In this document: piece after piece, positions 1-11,052 of the stretch | Numbering within the stretch: the first letter of the stretch is position 1 | Layout of the letters: each line of letters opens with the position of its first letter | Origin: Lineus longissimus | Taxonomy: Eukaryota > Nemertea > Pilidiophora > Heteronemertea > Lineidae | Assembly (NCBI RefSeq): GCF_910592395.1 | Contig: NC_088313.1 | Span: 15,826,437 to 15,890,436, forward strand | Direction of reading: 5' to 3' | Length of the DNA: 64,000 nt | Made by a program: the position numbers and the translations under genes | The notes under the pieces: generated by a model | The model's input: the letters and a program-made list of their open reading frames with translations, nothing else | Told to the model about the DNA's origin: nothing | The model's database searches: none

Positions 1-41
1 TTATGGCAACTGAACACATAGTAGCTTTGTATCTTTTTCAG

Positions 42-302
42 GGAAGTGCGTATTCTCACCAGGAAGTGAGTGTCAACTCAGGGAAATATCGAGTTTACGG
101 TCTTGCAATGTCGTGCTATTCTACACCTAATTGACATATTTTCCTCATGTTATCTTTTCAGGCAACCCGACTCAATCATCACTACGGTAAATTCTACGAA
201 ATATCCAAACAACCTACGCAGTCGTCACTTGACCCTTTGGATGAGTCTGCAACAGCGGCCGGTACCCGAAATAAGAAGAAGTCATCAAACGGTAACTACT
301 GA
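42..302 (+). CDS. 3'-terminal coding exons of an unidentified gene cut by the left edge
   Basis: Two probable exons. A pyrimidine tract ending in CAG precedes position 42, and the exon runs to 65, where a GTGAGT donor follows. That makes a 24-nt, in-frame microexon (reads GSAYSHQE if phase 0). A 96-nt intron follows, with a good acceptor (TATCTTTTCAG), and then exon 162-302. The last exon reads open for 46 codons to TGA at 300-302. It starts ATRLNHHYGKFYEISKQP and ends KKKSSNGNY, a hydrophilic, charged composition that looks like a cytoplasmic tail or linker. The rest of the gene lies left of the window, so the family cannot be named. The reading phase into the microexon is assumed, because the previous exon is not visible. 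It could also be non-coding sequence with chance splice signals. Confidence 0.4.
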
Positions 303-2021
303 AGCCCTCGGGTCTCAAGCCAGGCGCTGTCAAACCACGAAAACATGATTCTGGCGTAGGATGGTTCTCTGCAACTAACGGTCTATGTGTCTCCTGCTTT
401 TCAAGAATAAGGTGATGCAGACTAAATACACGACCGTATCCTCACTTTAACTAATGAAACTGAAGAAGAAAAAAAATACCCTGAACATAAACTCCATAGC
501 AGACAGCACTAAGGAGTACTTCTTCTATCATATGTTTGTCCCTAAACAATCAGGCTTGCCAATACCTTTGGCTGGTGTTGTTGAGTGATACCTCCTCTGC
601 AGCCGTGCCCTAGCCAACCATTAAATTGCCTGTATGAGTTGTTGACGATACTGGTGCGAATAGAAAGTGAGGACATGATCGTGTCAGAACAAAGGGATGC
701 TGCGTCCTCTCGGCTTCTTACGAGGGTAAGAGTTAGGCAGTTCTCGTTGTCGTCGAGTGCGGAGTAAATGATTGAGTGGAGTCCTCAGCGTACGCGGATG
801 ACAGCCACAGTAGGAAAAGTTGTTATTCCATTGTCGTTCTTGCTCTGATTCTGCAACCCGGCGCATCTTTAACGATATCTAACACTAATTGATTAGTTAA
901 TGACTGACTGAGTAGAGGAACAAGTTGACAACAAGGAGTTTTTCACATCCGATTATCAGGTTTTTTCATATAAACGCTCGATTTCAACGCTGGACGATTG
1001 TTGTTGAACAAAATCAAAACAGCAGCAGGAGTGACATTTCAGTGTTGCTCTGACAGAGACTTATCCTCACTTTGAAAGTGGACGGATTTATTTTCTTCCA
1101 TGACATCTTACACAAAATGATTCATTAAAGTGGAGAGGAAATATAATTTGCTAATGACAGAAAAGGCTTCTTTCATCAATGACGTCATCTTTCCTTGGAA
1201 CAAAAAAACAACAGAAAAAGTGGCTTTTGAATGTCGATTTTAACGTCGAACCTTTTAAACTTGACAAAACATCTTCCTCACTTTCATCTTTCAGAGATTA
1301 ATTCAATATATGAATTGATAGGAGAGTTACTGCGATAAATAAGTAAGACAAGGACACACATCGCATCACACGATTCCGATCGTTCTGCGAATAAATACTA
1401 CTTAGATACTGGTTATTGTTGTTGAGTGAAATCGATATAATCCAGAAGTACTTGAGATTCCGTTTCACCCACTGTCCCGTAAATATCATTCAAATGCATC
1501 AATACGTCAAACTGGATTAAATATCGTTGGATTTAGATAATCGATTTCGGATTACTCGGGCGAAAGTCAAGGTAGTACAGTTTTTTAGAAGGCCATCTCT
1601 GGTCACATCCCATATCAATCTCGGATGCTGAGTTGGTCAACAGTCAGTGGAGTACTTGGTTTATAAAAACTTTGTCCTTCCTGCATATGACATCTGTGGT
1701 ATGGCATTGATGTTTCTGATACTCTTCTTGTGAAGACGGATCCTGGTCAAAGGAGACATCGAAATGTCGTTGTGTTTATCACTACCACGAATGTGGTAGT
1801 GTCGCATCAGTGAAAAGTCGCTTATATCAATGGATAACTGTGTCTGACTTATCAATACACTGTGGATTTAGCGATGAGCCGTCGATGGAATGTGCGGAAA
1901 TATAAGTGAAGATATCTTACTCGAGACGTCCTTTTTGATAGATCCACCGGGATGTGTCATTTGAAGGATCGAAGCGATTCATACTCCTTGTTATGATGCT
2001 CAACGTGCCAGTCATTAAACA
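303..2021. other. intergenic / 5' flank of the octopamine receptor
   Basis: No open frame here is more convincing than chance; the longest are about 60 codons and have no recognisable composition. The segment should hold the 3' UTR of the truncated left-edge gene and the promoter and 5' UTR of the receptor that starts at 2022. No clear core promoter element stands out. Confidence 0.5.
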
Positions 2022-3650
2022 ATGGGCCAACACGCAGCGAATGTGTCCTGTGCTCTGACCGATCCGAGCAACTATGTCACAGCCAGATTCATTGTCATGA
2101 CCACGACCCTTATCCTGATAAATTTTGCTGTCGTCCTCGGGAACAGTCTGGTTATCGTCGCTGTATTCACATCGGAGAAACTTCGCTCGGTCACCAATAT
2201 GTTCATTGCATCCCTGGCGTGTGCTGACCTAATGCTAGGGGTTCTCGTTTTGCCCTTCTCCACAACAGTCGAGGTGCTAGGATATTGGGTGTTTCAGAAT
2301 CTCTGGTGCAGTGTCTGGTTGGCAGTGGACGTCTGTCTGTCCACGGCATCCATCTTGAATCTGGTGGCCATAAGTCTCGATCGCTACATTGCCATAACGA
2401 GACCGATACGGTACCCGCGGATGATGACTTCAAAACGCGGGAAAATACTCATAGCCTCGGTTTGGATTACATCATTCGTCATTTGCTTCCCGCCTCTGAT
2501 TGGGTGGAATAACCCGCCATCAGATACAAAACCAGAAATGTCGCCATATTCGAATTCGTCAACCCTTGTCACAAGTTATTATATTAACAATGATACAATT
2601 TTTCATATCGAGTCAACAAATACTTCAAAATGCCTGGACGAGGTTTATACCTGTGGCTTAACCTCGGAACGAGGTTATGTGATTTATTCAGCAATGGGTT
2701 CATTTTTCGTACCGATGATAATCATGATATTTTTCTATATCAGGATATACAGGGCTGCATTGCGGACTACAAGAGCTATCAAAAGTGGTGTTATTTCAAC
2801 AAAACGCGGTAACGTAAGTAATGGTTCTGAAACGCTGACACTTCGTGTACATAGGGGTGGTTTCAAAGCTACATTACCACATTCTAAAACAGCGAATGAA
2901 TTAAATAACATTATTCCACCTGGAGACAACTCAAAAGCCAGACTCGTTCAGTTGAAATATCGACACGGTTCCACAGAAATCATCAGGGCGAAGGAAGGTT
3001 CATTGGAAAACATCCCGCAGTTGAACTCAAGTATGAAAGATCTCGTAAACACTACTGAAACCGGTTCGATAAACTCGAATACGCTCGGCGTTCCCGGTGA
3101 ACAACCGCCAAGAAAAAGCAGATCTTTGACCGAGTTCATTCTGCGGCAGGAGAAGCGGGCCAGTAAGGACATGAAGGACGGGAATAGGCGGGAGAGCTCC
3201 GTCTCTTGGAGTCTGCGGCGATTCAGGCGGAGCAGCGGGAGCGAGACAAGCCGGGGGAACCCACGGCGAAGTCTATCAAAACGTTACAGCATTGAGACCA
3301 AAGCCGCGAAGACATTAGCTGTTGTCGTGGGTGTTTTCATAATCTGTTGGCTGCCGTTTTTTACTGTGTATTTTATTGGAGCATTTTGTGATGATTGCAT
3401 ACCCCCGATATTGTTTTCCATCTTCTTCTGGCTAGGCTATTGTAACAGTGGACTCAACCCCCTCATCTATGCATTGTTTTCCAAAGATTTTAGGTTTGCA
3501 TTTAAAAGGCTGTTGCGATGCAAGAAAGCCAACAAGCCGCGGTTTAGGAAATACGGTATTCAAGCATTCGTCTACCAGGCGCATTCTGGAGGGAGGGCAC
3601 TAGCCAAGGACGCGTCTGAGAACACCGAGAGCAACGATGCCGACTCATAA
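2022..3650 (+). CDS. alpha1-adrenergic-like octopamine receptor (class A aminergic GPCR), intronless
   Basis: A 542-residue seven-transmembrane receptor in one exon. Visible class A landmarks are N41 in GNSLV (TM1), D69 in ACADL (TM2), C96 at the TM3 start, the amine-binding D103 in TM3, DRY at 120-122 followed by IAITRP, W148 (TM4), FIICWLPFF around 439-447 (TM6) and NPLIY at 479-483 (TM7). TM5 holds the paired serines of catecholamine- and octopamine-type receptors (YSAMGSFFVP). TM5 runs into IRIYRAALRTTRAIKSG and then LTLRVHRGG, a third-loop signature I associate with invertebrate OAMB/alpha-type octopamine receptors; this is family knowledge, not a search result. The third loop is long (about residues 245-424), and N-glycosylation sequons lie in the N-terminus and second extracellular loop. 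Family members act at the plasma membrane, mainly raising calcium through Gq. An invertebrate alpha1-adrenergic receptor proper is the main alternative. The ATG is the first Met before TM1. An AATAAA lies at 4031-4036, about 380 nt after the stop. Confidence 0.88.
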   Translation: MGQHAANVSCALTDPSNYVTARFIVMTTTLILINFAVVLGNSLVIVAVFTSEKLRSVTNMFIASLACADLMLGVLVLPFSTTVEVLGYWVFQNLWCSVWLAVDVCLSTASILNLVAISLDRYIAITRPIRYPRMMTSKRGKILIASVWITSFVICFPPLIGWNNPPSDTKPEMSPYSNSSTLVTSYYINNDTIFHIESTNTSKCLDEVYTCGLTSERGYVIYSAMGSFFVPMIIMIFFYIRIYRAALRTTRAIKSGVISTKRGNVSNGSETLTLRVHRGGFKATLPHSKTANELNNIIPPGDNSKARLVQLKYRHGSTEIIRAKEGSLENIPQLNSSMKDLVNTTETGSINSNTLGVPGEQPPRKSRSLTEFILRQEKRASKDMKDGNRRESSVSWSLRRFRRSSGSETSRGNPRRSLSKRYSIETKAAKTLAVVVGVFIICWLPFFTVYFIGAFCDDCIPPILFSIFFWLGYCNSGLNPLIYALFSKDFRFAFKRLLRCKKANKPRFRKYGIQAFVYQAHSGGRALAKDASENTESNDADS

Positions 3651-5849
3651 CATCATCATGTCAAAACTTGACACAGTGTAATAGTAGATTGGTCATGTTT
3701 CTGTTAAATTATTTTCTAAGATTTATTTTGATACAAGTTATGTTCGTGTCTTGTCTGTGGAATCTGCGCCACGGTGTGTACAACTGCATGTTATTGTTAT
3801 AAGCAAGTTTGGATTAATCTATACATGTTATAACTCAAGTTGACTGCCAGAGAATACTTTAACTCAAACCTCCACCCAGGACTACGCATGTATCGCTGGA
3901 CATTTCCGAGCCGCTCTCCGCTGCAATAGACGCAGTCTGAGGACGAGATTGTCGGTTGTCCACGACGACGAGATTTTGGCCAAAACATTGCGCATACACT
4001 TTTTATCCCGGTCACAATGACATAATGCCAAATAAATACACGTAGAGCCTTCAAAGGTCTTGAAAAATATGGCTACTCTGGATGAAAATTAAGGAACCTA
4101 GTCATCTCTAAATACCAAATCATTCAAAAGATTGATGAGTTTTTGTGCAGCGAATAGTGCTCCTCTTGGCCATTTACGCTTCTCGGTGATTTTCTCGTCG
4201 CGTTCGGAGATTAAGAATACCCAAGAATTCTCCACGTAAAAATAGCCAAGTTGCATTGACCGACGTCTGGCAAGCCAAATGAGGCATTCTCGCGTATACA
4301 ACACCTCGGTTTTCTGTCGCAGAACTAGATTTTTGTATTTGTCCGTCCAACCCTTAATCCCCGATGTCACAATGTCTTTCTTTTAATTTGTGAATGTTAA
4401 CATCTCATCAATCCCAAAACCATGATCGTAATATACGTGTCATACATTTCATTCTGTGGCCAGTGCCATAAAGTATGGACGGCGATTAGAGCATGCGTAA
4501 CAGCCGCATCTCCAGTACTGACTGCCTGGTGAAGGAAGTCTTCGTTCCGCTGAGACATCTTACTTCGTATCATCAGTTATTCCAATGTGTCCCTGTATTA
4601 ACGGCAACTTCCTCGTCCACACCGTCTTGCCGCCGCTCCAATATTCATTCGCAAAGAAATGTGTGTGTTAACACAATGTAAAAATGTCATGCGGAACGTC
4701 ATGTGGAGGAGTATCCATTAGAGAAGCTCTGGATGAATACAACCGAATACAAATTAGCCAAGCGAATTTACGCTCTTCCCAGCGTTTCACATAGCGCTAT
4801 CATCGGAGCAAAGAGCAAATCTTCGGATGAAACGGTGACAAAGCTCATGGTCGCGCGTCGCAGGATAAATCCGGCCTAAGTCAATAGCATTGTCTACTAA
4901 CTCCTTTTTAAACATACTTAGTACTATCATAACTATCGTATAGGCGATATACTTAAGTAGATGGTAGCGCTTTGTCTCTCATTAAACCTGTCAACGAAGT
5001 TGCGTGTCGGCTGATGCCAGGTATTGTACAAAAAGCGACGTCTGTCGTTATTTCGCTGAACTAGCACACCACGGCATCGCTGAAATGGATGAAAATATCC
5101 CGATTAAAAGAAGGCAGGATTCAACCAATATAAAGGGCTTAGAACACAAGAAACACTGGTCAACTTTTTTTGAAATAGTTGTGGACAAGAGCAGATAGGC
5201 AGTATCATAAGTTTTTATCTCCTAATGGTCAACAATACAGTTTTTCTTCAAAAGAGCACGCATGTCATGTGTGCTGTGGGCCCATCACACTCTGAGATTG
5301 AGAAATCCCGAGATCCGTTTTTTTAATCCTCTGTCGTAAACAGAAATAGAGGAGGAGTATATTGAAAACAACTGGTGCCAGGATCAGGTTGAGATAGGTC
5401 ATTCGCAACCACATACACGTGTCTAACTCAGGTTGAGATCACGAGATGGAGAAGTGTCATATTCATGTGCAATATTCTATATGAGCTGTCTTTTATTTCA
5501 TTTACCCAAATGTCATCGCCAAACATAGATATTTGTGTAAAAGTGAATACATGTGAACAGGTGTAATTATCGTAATATTTATTAAAGAAACCATACTTTT
5601 ATAAATAATTCGACTTGTTTTTATTAATTTTGACAGAAGAAAAATGTTGTAATTTTAATGGAATGGAGGGTCGACCGAAAGAATCCAAAATGAAAAATTA
5701 ATGTAATACTTCTCACGTAAGAACGAATGCATAGTAGCATAACCTTTTTTTCAAAATCCATGATGGTATTTACCACATCAGTTGTGAATGAGGCATGTAT
5801 ATTTCATAAATCTCTGGGATTTTGCTTCGAGACATGACTACCATGCTTT
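3651..5849. other. 3' UTR of the receptor and intergenic DNA
   Basis: An AATAAA at 4031-4036 probably marks the receptor's 3' end. The rest is AT-rich DNA without a supported gene. A 90-codon open frame on the minus strand (4098-4370) lacks an ATG start and a recognisable domain. At about 5345-5390 there is a fragment (GAGGAGTATATTGAAAACAACTGG-like) of a dispersed repeat that recurs near 14.3 kb and 33.85 kb. Confidence 0.5.
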
Positions 5850-5975
5850 TTAGCTCACCTCTCTGAGAGGTGTGGCGTGGCGTCCGTCGTCCGTCGTCGT
5901 CGTCCGTCGTCCGTAAGCAGGGCACGTTTCGTAACTGTTAGAGCTATCGAGGTGAATCTTGGTACACATGTACCC
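5850..5975 (+). repeat. dispersed hairpin/CGT-rich repeat, partial copy
   Basis: Begins with an AGCTCACCT...AGGTG palindrome at about 5852-5872. CGTCCGTCGTCC-type triplet repeats follow, and then a stretch (GCAGGGCACGTTTCGTAACT) that is nearly identical to 12510-12560. The shared order of hairpin, triplets and body marks the same repeat family at both sites. This copy is shorter and diverges beyond about 5980. Confidence 0.7.
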
Positions 5976-6331
5976 TTATTAGATTATCAAATAAGTGCCT
6001 GCACATAAAGCATCGATCGCCTCGAGTACAAAAAAATTGCATTATTTAGCTGGCATTAGACGAAAGTTAAAATTCAATTAAAAAATACCTCAAATATTCA
6101 GATTGGAACTACATGGAGTTGCCCAGAACAATAACGGGTGACCTTCATACATGTCCTGACCGACGTATGCCTCCATAGGCCTGGGACATCCAATGATTAA
6201 CTGAGTGTTCACAGCTCATCATCGATTTGAGCTTGCGGCCTTCCATATTATATGACTGCTATTTGTCCGACCATGCAGCTGACACGTTTAAGAAAGATAT
6301 GATTAACGAAGCTGCCATATGCGACCACAGA

Positions 6332-6902
6332 GACCACATACACTGGGGTGATGGGTCCTATTGTATCATGCGTATGAACACCATTACGTTTCCTGACCAA
6401 TTAGACCACATACATTGGGGTGGTGGGTCCTATTGTATCATGCGTATGAACACCGTTACGTTTCCTGACCAATTAGACCACATACATTGGGGTGATGGGT
6501 CCTATTGTATCAAGCGTATGAACACCGTTACGTTTCCTGACCAATTAGACCACATACATTGGGGTGATGGGTCCTATTGTATCAAGCGTTTAGACATCAT
6601 TACGTTCACTGACCAAATAGACCACATACATTGGGGTGATGGGTCCTATTGTATCATGCGTATGAACACCGTTACGTTTCCTGACCAAATAGACCACATA
6701 CATTGGGTGATGGGTCCTATTGTATCAAGCGTTTAGACATCATTACGTTCACTGACCAAATAGACCACATACATTGGGTGATGGGTCCTATTGTATCATG
6801 CGTATGAACATCATTACCTCTCCTGGCCAAACAGACCACATGCATTGGGGTAACGGGTCCTGTTGTATCATGCTTACATGTTCTGAACAAAAAGGAGCCC
6901 AT
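6332..6902. repeat. 72-bp tandem repeat (minisatellite), about 8 copies
   Basis: Units begin GACCACATACATTGGGGTG at 6332, 6404, 6476, 6548, 6620, 6692, 6763 and 6834. The first five steps are exactly 72 bp; the last two are 71 bp because one G is lost from the GGGG run. Since 72 is a multiple of three, one strand stays open for 169 codons from 6227, giving a 24-residue repeat (DHIHWGDGSYCI... then MNTVTFPDQ). The 1-bp losses then break that frame. Units differ by only a few substitutions, some shared between alternate units (for example ATGAACACC against TTAGACATC), which suggests duplication of multi-unit blocks. I treat the open frame as a by-product of the period rather than a gene. Confidence 0.85.
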
Positions 6903-8056
6903 TAAATTTTAATAAGTCCACAAATCATGGTTAAGATAACATGAGACTTTACGTCGTATTTATTCCGAGCTATTGTCTTATTAGGTCAATGAAAGTTGAT
7001 TATGGTTCTCGTCAGTTACTTTCGGGAAATCTGTGAGGGTTTTCCTTCATCTTCCATCTTTCATTGTCGGTAAAATATAATTTTCCTGATGAAAAACAGA
7101 TTATTTCATGGAGAGAATCTGATAATCAACTTTCATTGGCCTAATGTACAAGCTAAACATAGTAACAATCCTTAATGATATCGAAAGTGAAAAGCCATGA
7201 ACCAGCATGGCGTAAAGACAATAAAGCAGAAAAGTTCAATTACTGTTAAAGAAAGACGATAGACGTAAGCCAAAGTCATTGAAATGGTCATTGGGCTCCC
7301 AGTTGCAACAACACACCTGTCCGCAGTGTTAACCTATATGCTTGATGTCATACCAATTCGGTTTCATGATCAGTTTGCAGAAGCGCCTTCCAACAATATT
7401 GCTTATAATCCATTCCTGAGAAAGAATAGGGGTCATAATCTGTTTGTATCAAAGACTGTGCAGACTATTCCCAAGAAAGGCGTTGATTTGCCACTATTCA
7501 ACGCCATATACATGTAAGACAAGTCTACACTATCTAGGTACTTTTATGTTATCATATCGTTCTCAAAAGCCAAAATTCGAAAGCAAGTTATCATCAGTTG
7601 ATTCTTGTCGCACCCTGCAAGCATTGGGTTGTCAACCAGATATCGAACGAAGAAGAAGGAGAAGAAAACCAGTTTCTGTTCTGGTGATAGAGTTACCCTA
7701 ATATCGGAACAACACTAGCCAAAAGCATTGCTCTTCTTTGTTTCAAAGTGGTAAATGTTTGGCAGTGTAAACTTGGCTTTAAATAATCACTCGCATAACT
7801 ATTTGAAATTGACCTTCTCGCTCAAAACTACTTCATACTAGATTAATACCAGTATGCCACCGTGTACATTATTCTAGAGTGAACGAATCGGTCAATATAT
7901 CCGTTTGTTCATAGATATCCAATTACAAATGGTGTCATCCACATAAAATCTCAAACAAGTCAATTTGTGCTTCGGACGACTTCGTTAGTTTTGATGAGTA
8001 ATCCTCTATTGAAAATACATGTACATATTTCCTAATAACAATTTTGTAAGCGTTCA
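6903..8056. other. intergenic DNA, including the 3' UTR of the minus-strand gene
   Basis: No supported gene. Open frames at 7284-7517 and 7444-7701 (+) are short, overlap each other and show no recognisable domain. The right end must hold the 3' UTR of the minus-strand gene that stops at 8057. Confidence 0.45.
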
Positions 8057-10756
8057 TCATCTGTTTGCATTCTCTTGCCTGACAGTGTCTCTATTTCGTA
8101 TATAATGTGCTGTCCGCCTCGACTCCATAAGTGACTTGGCACACATGACACATTGAACACTTGCAAAAATAATCTCGGTAGTGAACATTACCAGGTGAAA
8201 TATAAACAACCCTTTCTCTTCTTCATTGCAGGAGAATTTCATGGCACCTGGATACGCAATGAGCACGAGAATAAACAACGCCGCCATCAGTGAAAACGCT
8301 GAACTAAAAGCGGCCATGATGTTGACGCATTTCCGTTTCGTATGGGAGGACTTGATTCCCCATCCGCCGGAAAAGGCAAAGAATAATCCAATGTAGAAAC
8401 CGATAGGGAAATCGAAGGTGTTGCCAGTGCTGAAGATGGAGAGGTTACTAAGGTAACCTGAGGCGCCGGACATCATAGAGATGAACCCACATAGCAATTG
8501 AAATACTCCACACATTGATATAAACCTTGCAACGCATGGAGACCTGTTGCTCATGATCATGACAATCATGTCCTCAGTGTCCTCGCTTGTGATAGGCAAT
8601 GGACTTTCCGCACTTCGTTTCTTGCGTTTAGTGTTTCTACGCCCATGGTGCTGAACACCATCCGCCATTAATACTGCAGAGCCATTGGCGACTCCGCCAT
8701 TTTCTAGAGGAAAAGGCTCATCTTCCTCGGATTCGGAATCAGTCTCTGAATCGAATTCAGATTCCGCGACTTCTCGAAATGTTAGATTCAGATCATGAAA
8801 TATTGAGCTATTTCTTCTTTCTCGCATTGGAATAATGGAATCGCGCTTGATGGAGGACCTGCTACCACCACTGGTACTTTCAGAAAGTTTGCGATGAGCT
8901 TTACCAAAAATGGAAGCCAAACTTCCAGCGCTCGCAGTGGAGGAAAGCTTTCGATGAAGTTCGACTTCCTGCTGACTCTTCACTGGAGGCATGCTACGTA
9001 GGGGTATATTCTCATTCTCTTCATGCACAGTTCTCATTGGTGTTACAGTATCTTCGCCTGAATCCGATTCTATCAGTCGTAATGGTTTACCTATTAGGCT
9101 TTCTCTACCTGGAGGCATAAATAGCAGAGGTTGATTCTGCTCATTCGGTTTAGACCAAGACTGTTCTCCTGATGAACTCAAGGTATCGTTTAATTTTCTG
9201 CTCAATAAGTAACCCTTTGCTTGAAGTGCGAAGGACTCCGTTATGGAGAGGGTGGAAGAGTTGTCCCGCCAGCTAGTACTTCCAGTGCTTGTGCTAGATA
9301 TGGGAGAACGTCCCCTACCCTGCCCAGAAATCAGTGGCAAGATGCTCGTTGCAGTCGAGTCCTTGTCACGGCCCCTTCTCGAATTGGAAGGAGAACTACT
9401 GCCCTGTTCCTTTTTAAGCGTCAACGGAGAGTTGTTTGCTAGGCCATTTCTCGAGTTATAAGATGAGTTGCCATCGAGGTTTTTTCTCGGATTGTACGGT
9501 GAGCTCCTGTCGCGGTCTTTCCTCAGCAAGACGGGAGAGTTCTTGTCGAGATCGTTTCTTAACGTTATTGGTAAACCCATGTCAGGTGAGCCCCTATCGA
9601 GGTCCCTTTTCCCGTGATGAGGTGAACTCCTCTCAGAGTTATTTCTAAAGTTATATGGGGAGCTTCCACTGAGGTTTTTTCTCGAATTAAAAGGTGAGCT
9701 ACTGTCAAGGTCACTCCTGGAACTCTTGTCGAGGTCCCGCCTCGACTTATGAGACAAGCTTCTGTCGGGGTCCTTTCTCGAGGTGTACGGCGAGCTCTTA
9801 TCGAGGTCACTTCTCGAGGCATATGGTGAACCGCTGCCGAAATCCTTCCTCAGCTGTAAAGGTGAGGATGACGGCCAGTGAATTGCCGCTTCTACAGTTA
9901 GTCTATCACCCACAGGAGACCTGCTCCTGGGGCTTGGTGTTTGATACGGTGCTCGGGCTCGATCGTCACTCGACTGGGGCGACAAACTGAACGAACGCCG
10001 TCTGTCCCCAGCCACACTTCCAATGGTCACTGATCCACAATCCGGCCTGTATGTACCAGATGACGGGTAACCAGAACTGTCATCACTGTCAATGGTAATA
10101 TAGAACGCCCCGCCTTTTCGATACTGCTTTTTCCAAGATGGTTCCCTGTTGAAGGCTTCCCTTTTCCTGTGACCAGTGTCAAGCACGACATTAGAGTTTC
10201 TATCCCGATAACCGTTCTTATCCTTATATCCGCTCGCATCATTATAGCTTGGATACAATTTATCCGAAGGTTCTCTAGGGTAATATTTATTTGACCTTTC
10301 TGGGTGTTCTCTTGGAACCTCCTCACTAGATCTCCCATAGCCTTCTCTGGTATGATTATTCTTAGACCTATCTGTCTGTTCATGAGGGTAGTATTTATTT
10401 GACCTAGCTCCTCGTATATTCTCAATGACGTCACGACTTTCGTCGTAGTCGTCATACAATTCATCGTTTGTGTCATTGAACGAGTTCTTGCTCTCGTATC
10501 CGCTACTGAAGCGTGATAACCTTGACGTACTAATTCCCGCATCACGTGATTTCGACTTTCCGCTGTCCTGTAGTCCACGATCCCGACCTCCATCTATATC
10601 CCAACTCACGTGATATTGATGCTTCCCGTGGACCTTTGGTTTTTCGTAGAGGTCGTCCTGGTATGCAGGGTTGTCATAAAATACCGACTCGGGTTCGGTT
10701 TCTGTGCTAACCGACGGTTCAGCTCTAAAGAGCAGCCGACGTCGGTCCGTGCTCAT
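8057..10756 (-). CDS. 899-residue protein: long repetitive hydrophilic N-terminus plus C-terminal four-pass membrane module (CD20/MS4A-like topology)
   Basis: A single open exon. Residues 1 to about 730 are hydrophilic, rich in Ser, Arg, Asp and Asn, and probably disordered. Residues about 300-480 are a degenerate array of 12-13-residue units of the type SSPYxSRKDLDR. An acidic stretch (ESEFDSETDSESEEDEPFP) and a basic run (RRNTKRKKR) come just before the membrane part. Four hydrophobic segments follow at about 741-768, 783-802, 811-836 and 848-873. They are separated by short loops, with a basic inner loop (HTKRKC) between the second and third and a short basic tail. This spacing, with a glycine-rich second segment and a small extracellular loop before the fourth, resembles MS4A/CD20-like four-pass proteins, but I see no diagnostic motif. 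Sarcospan-like or lineage-specific tetraspan proteins are alternatives. An in-frame TGA upstream supports the ATG at 10756. A probable 5' UTR exon begins near 10862 (TTTGTATTTTTCAG acceptor). Confidence 0.75.
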   Translation of the reverse strand: MSTDRRRLLFRAEPSVSTETEPESVFYDNPAYQDDLYEKPKVHGKHQYHVSWDIDGGRDRGLQDSGKSKSRDAGISTSRLSRFSSGYESKNSFNDTNDELYDDYDESRDVIENIRGARSNKYYPHEQTDRSKNNHTREGYGRSSEEVPREHPERSNKYYPREPSDKLYPSYNDASGYKDKNGYRDRNSNVVLDTGHRKREAFNREPSWKKQYRKGGAFYITIDSDDSSGYPSSGTYRPDCGSVTIGSVAGDRRRSFSLSPQSSDDRARAPYQTPSPRSRSPVGDRLTVEAAIHWPSSSPLQLRKDFGSGSPYASRSDLDKSSPYTSRKDPDRSLSHKSRRDLDKSSRSDLDSSSPFNSRKNLSGSSPYNFRNNSERSSPHHGKRDLDRGSPDMGLPITLRNDLDKNSPVLLRKDRDRSSPYNPRKNLDGNSSYNSRNGLANNSPLTLKKEQGSSSPSNSRRGRDKDSTATSILPLISGQGRGRSPISSTSTGSTSWRDNSSTLSITESFALQAKGYLLSRKLNDTLSSSGEQSWSKPNEQNQPLLFMPPGRESLIGKPLRLIESDSGEDTVTPMRTVHEENENIPLRSMPPVKSQQEVELHRKLSSTASAGSLASIFGKAHRKLSESTSGGSRSSIKRDSIIPMRERRNSSIFHDLNLTFREVAESEFDSETDSESEEDEPFPLENGGVANGSAVLMADGVQHHGRRNTKRKKRSAESPLPITSEDTEDMIVMIMSNRSPCVARFISMCGVFQLLCGFISMMSGASGYLSNLSIFSTGNTFDFPIGFYIGLFFAFSGGWGIKSSHTKRKCVNIMAAFSSAFSLMAALFILVLIAYPGAMKFSCNEEEKGLFIFHLVMFTTEIIFASVQCVMCAKSLMESRRTAHYIRNRDTVRQENANR

Positions 10757-11052
10757 TCTGAATCAGGCGACTCGCCGCAGTAGACCTTTTTCCATCGGTC
10801 ATGGCAACTGAGTTGGTTGAGTAGCATACCATCACGCATGACGCACAAGGGTTTACCACTGCTGAAAAATACAAAGAAACAACCATGAAATACTGCTGGG
10901 ATTGTATGGTCTCTCGTGACTGACCTTCTAACTTTGTAAAAATAGTCCACGTGTCATACATTTTCGTCAGTGATATCGTCAAGCTTTGGCAAGCTTCGCT
11001 CTCTGTTCCTCTTATTAATGTTAAACTGAGTGAATGCTTCATGTATGCTTAC

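Noticed and set aside
4098-4370. 90-codon minus-strand open frame downstream of the octopamine receptor
   Set aside because: Starts with GTG, shows no recognisable domain and no splice signals that join it to other coding sequence.
6227-6736. 169-codon repetitive open frame
   Set aside because: Explained by the 72-bp period; the frame breaks as soon as a unit loses one base, and no family is recognised. Kept as a repeat and a finding, not as a gene.
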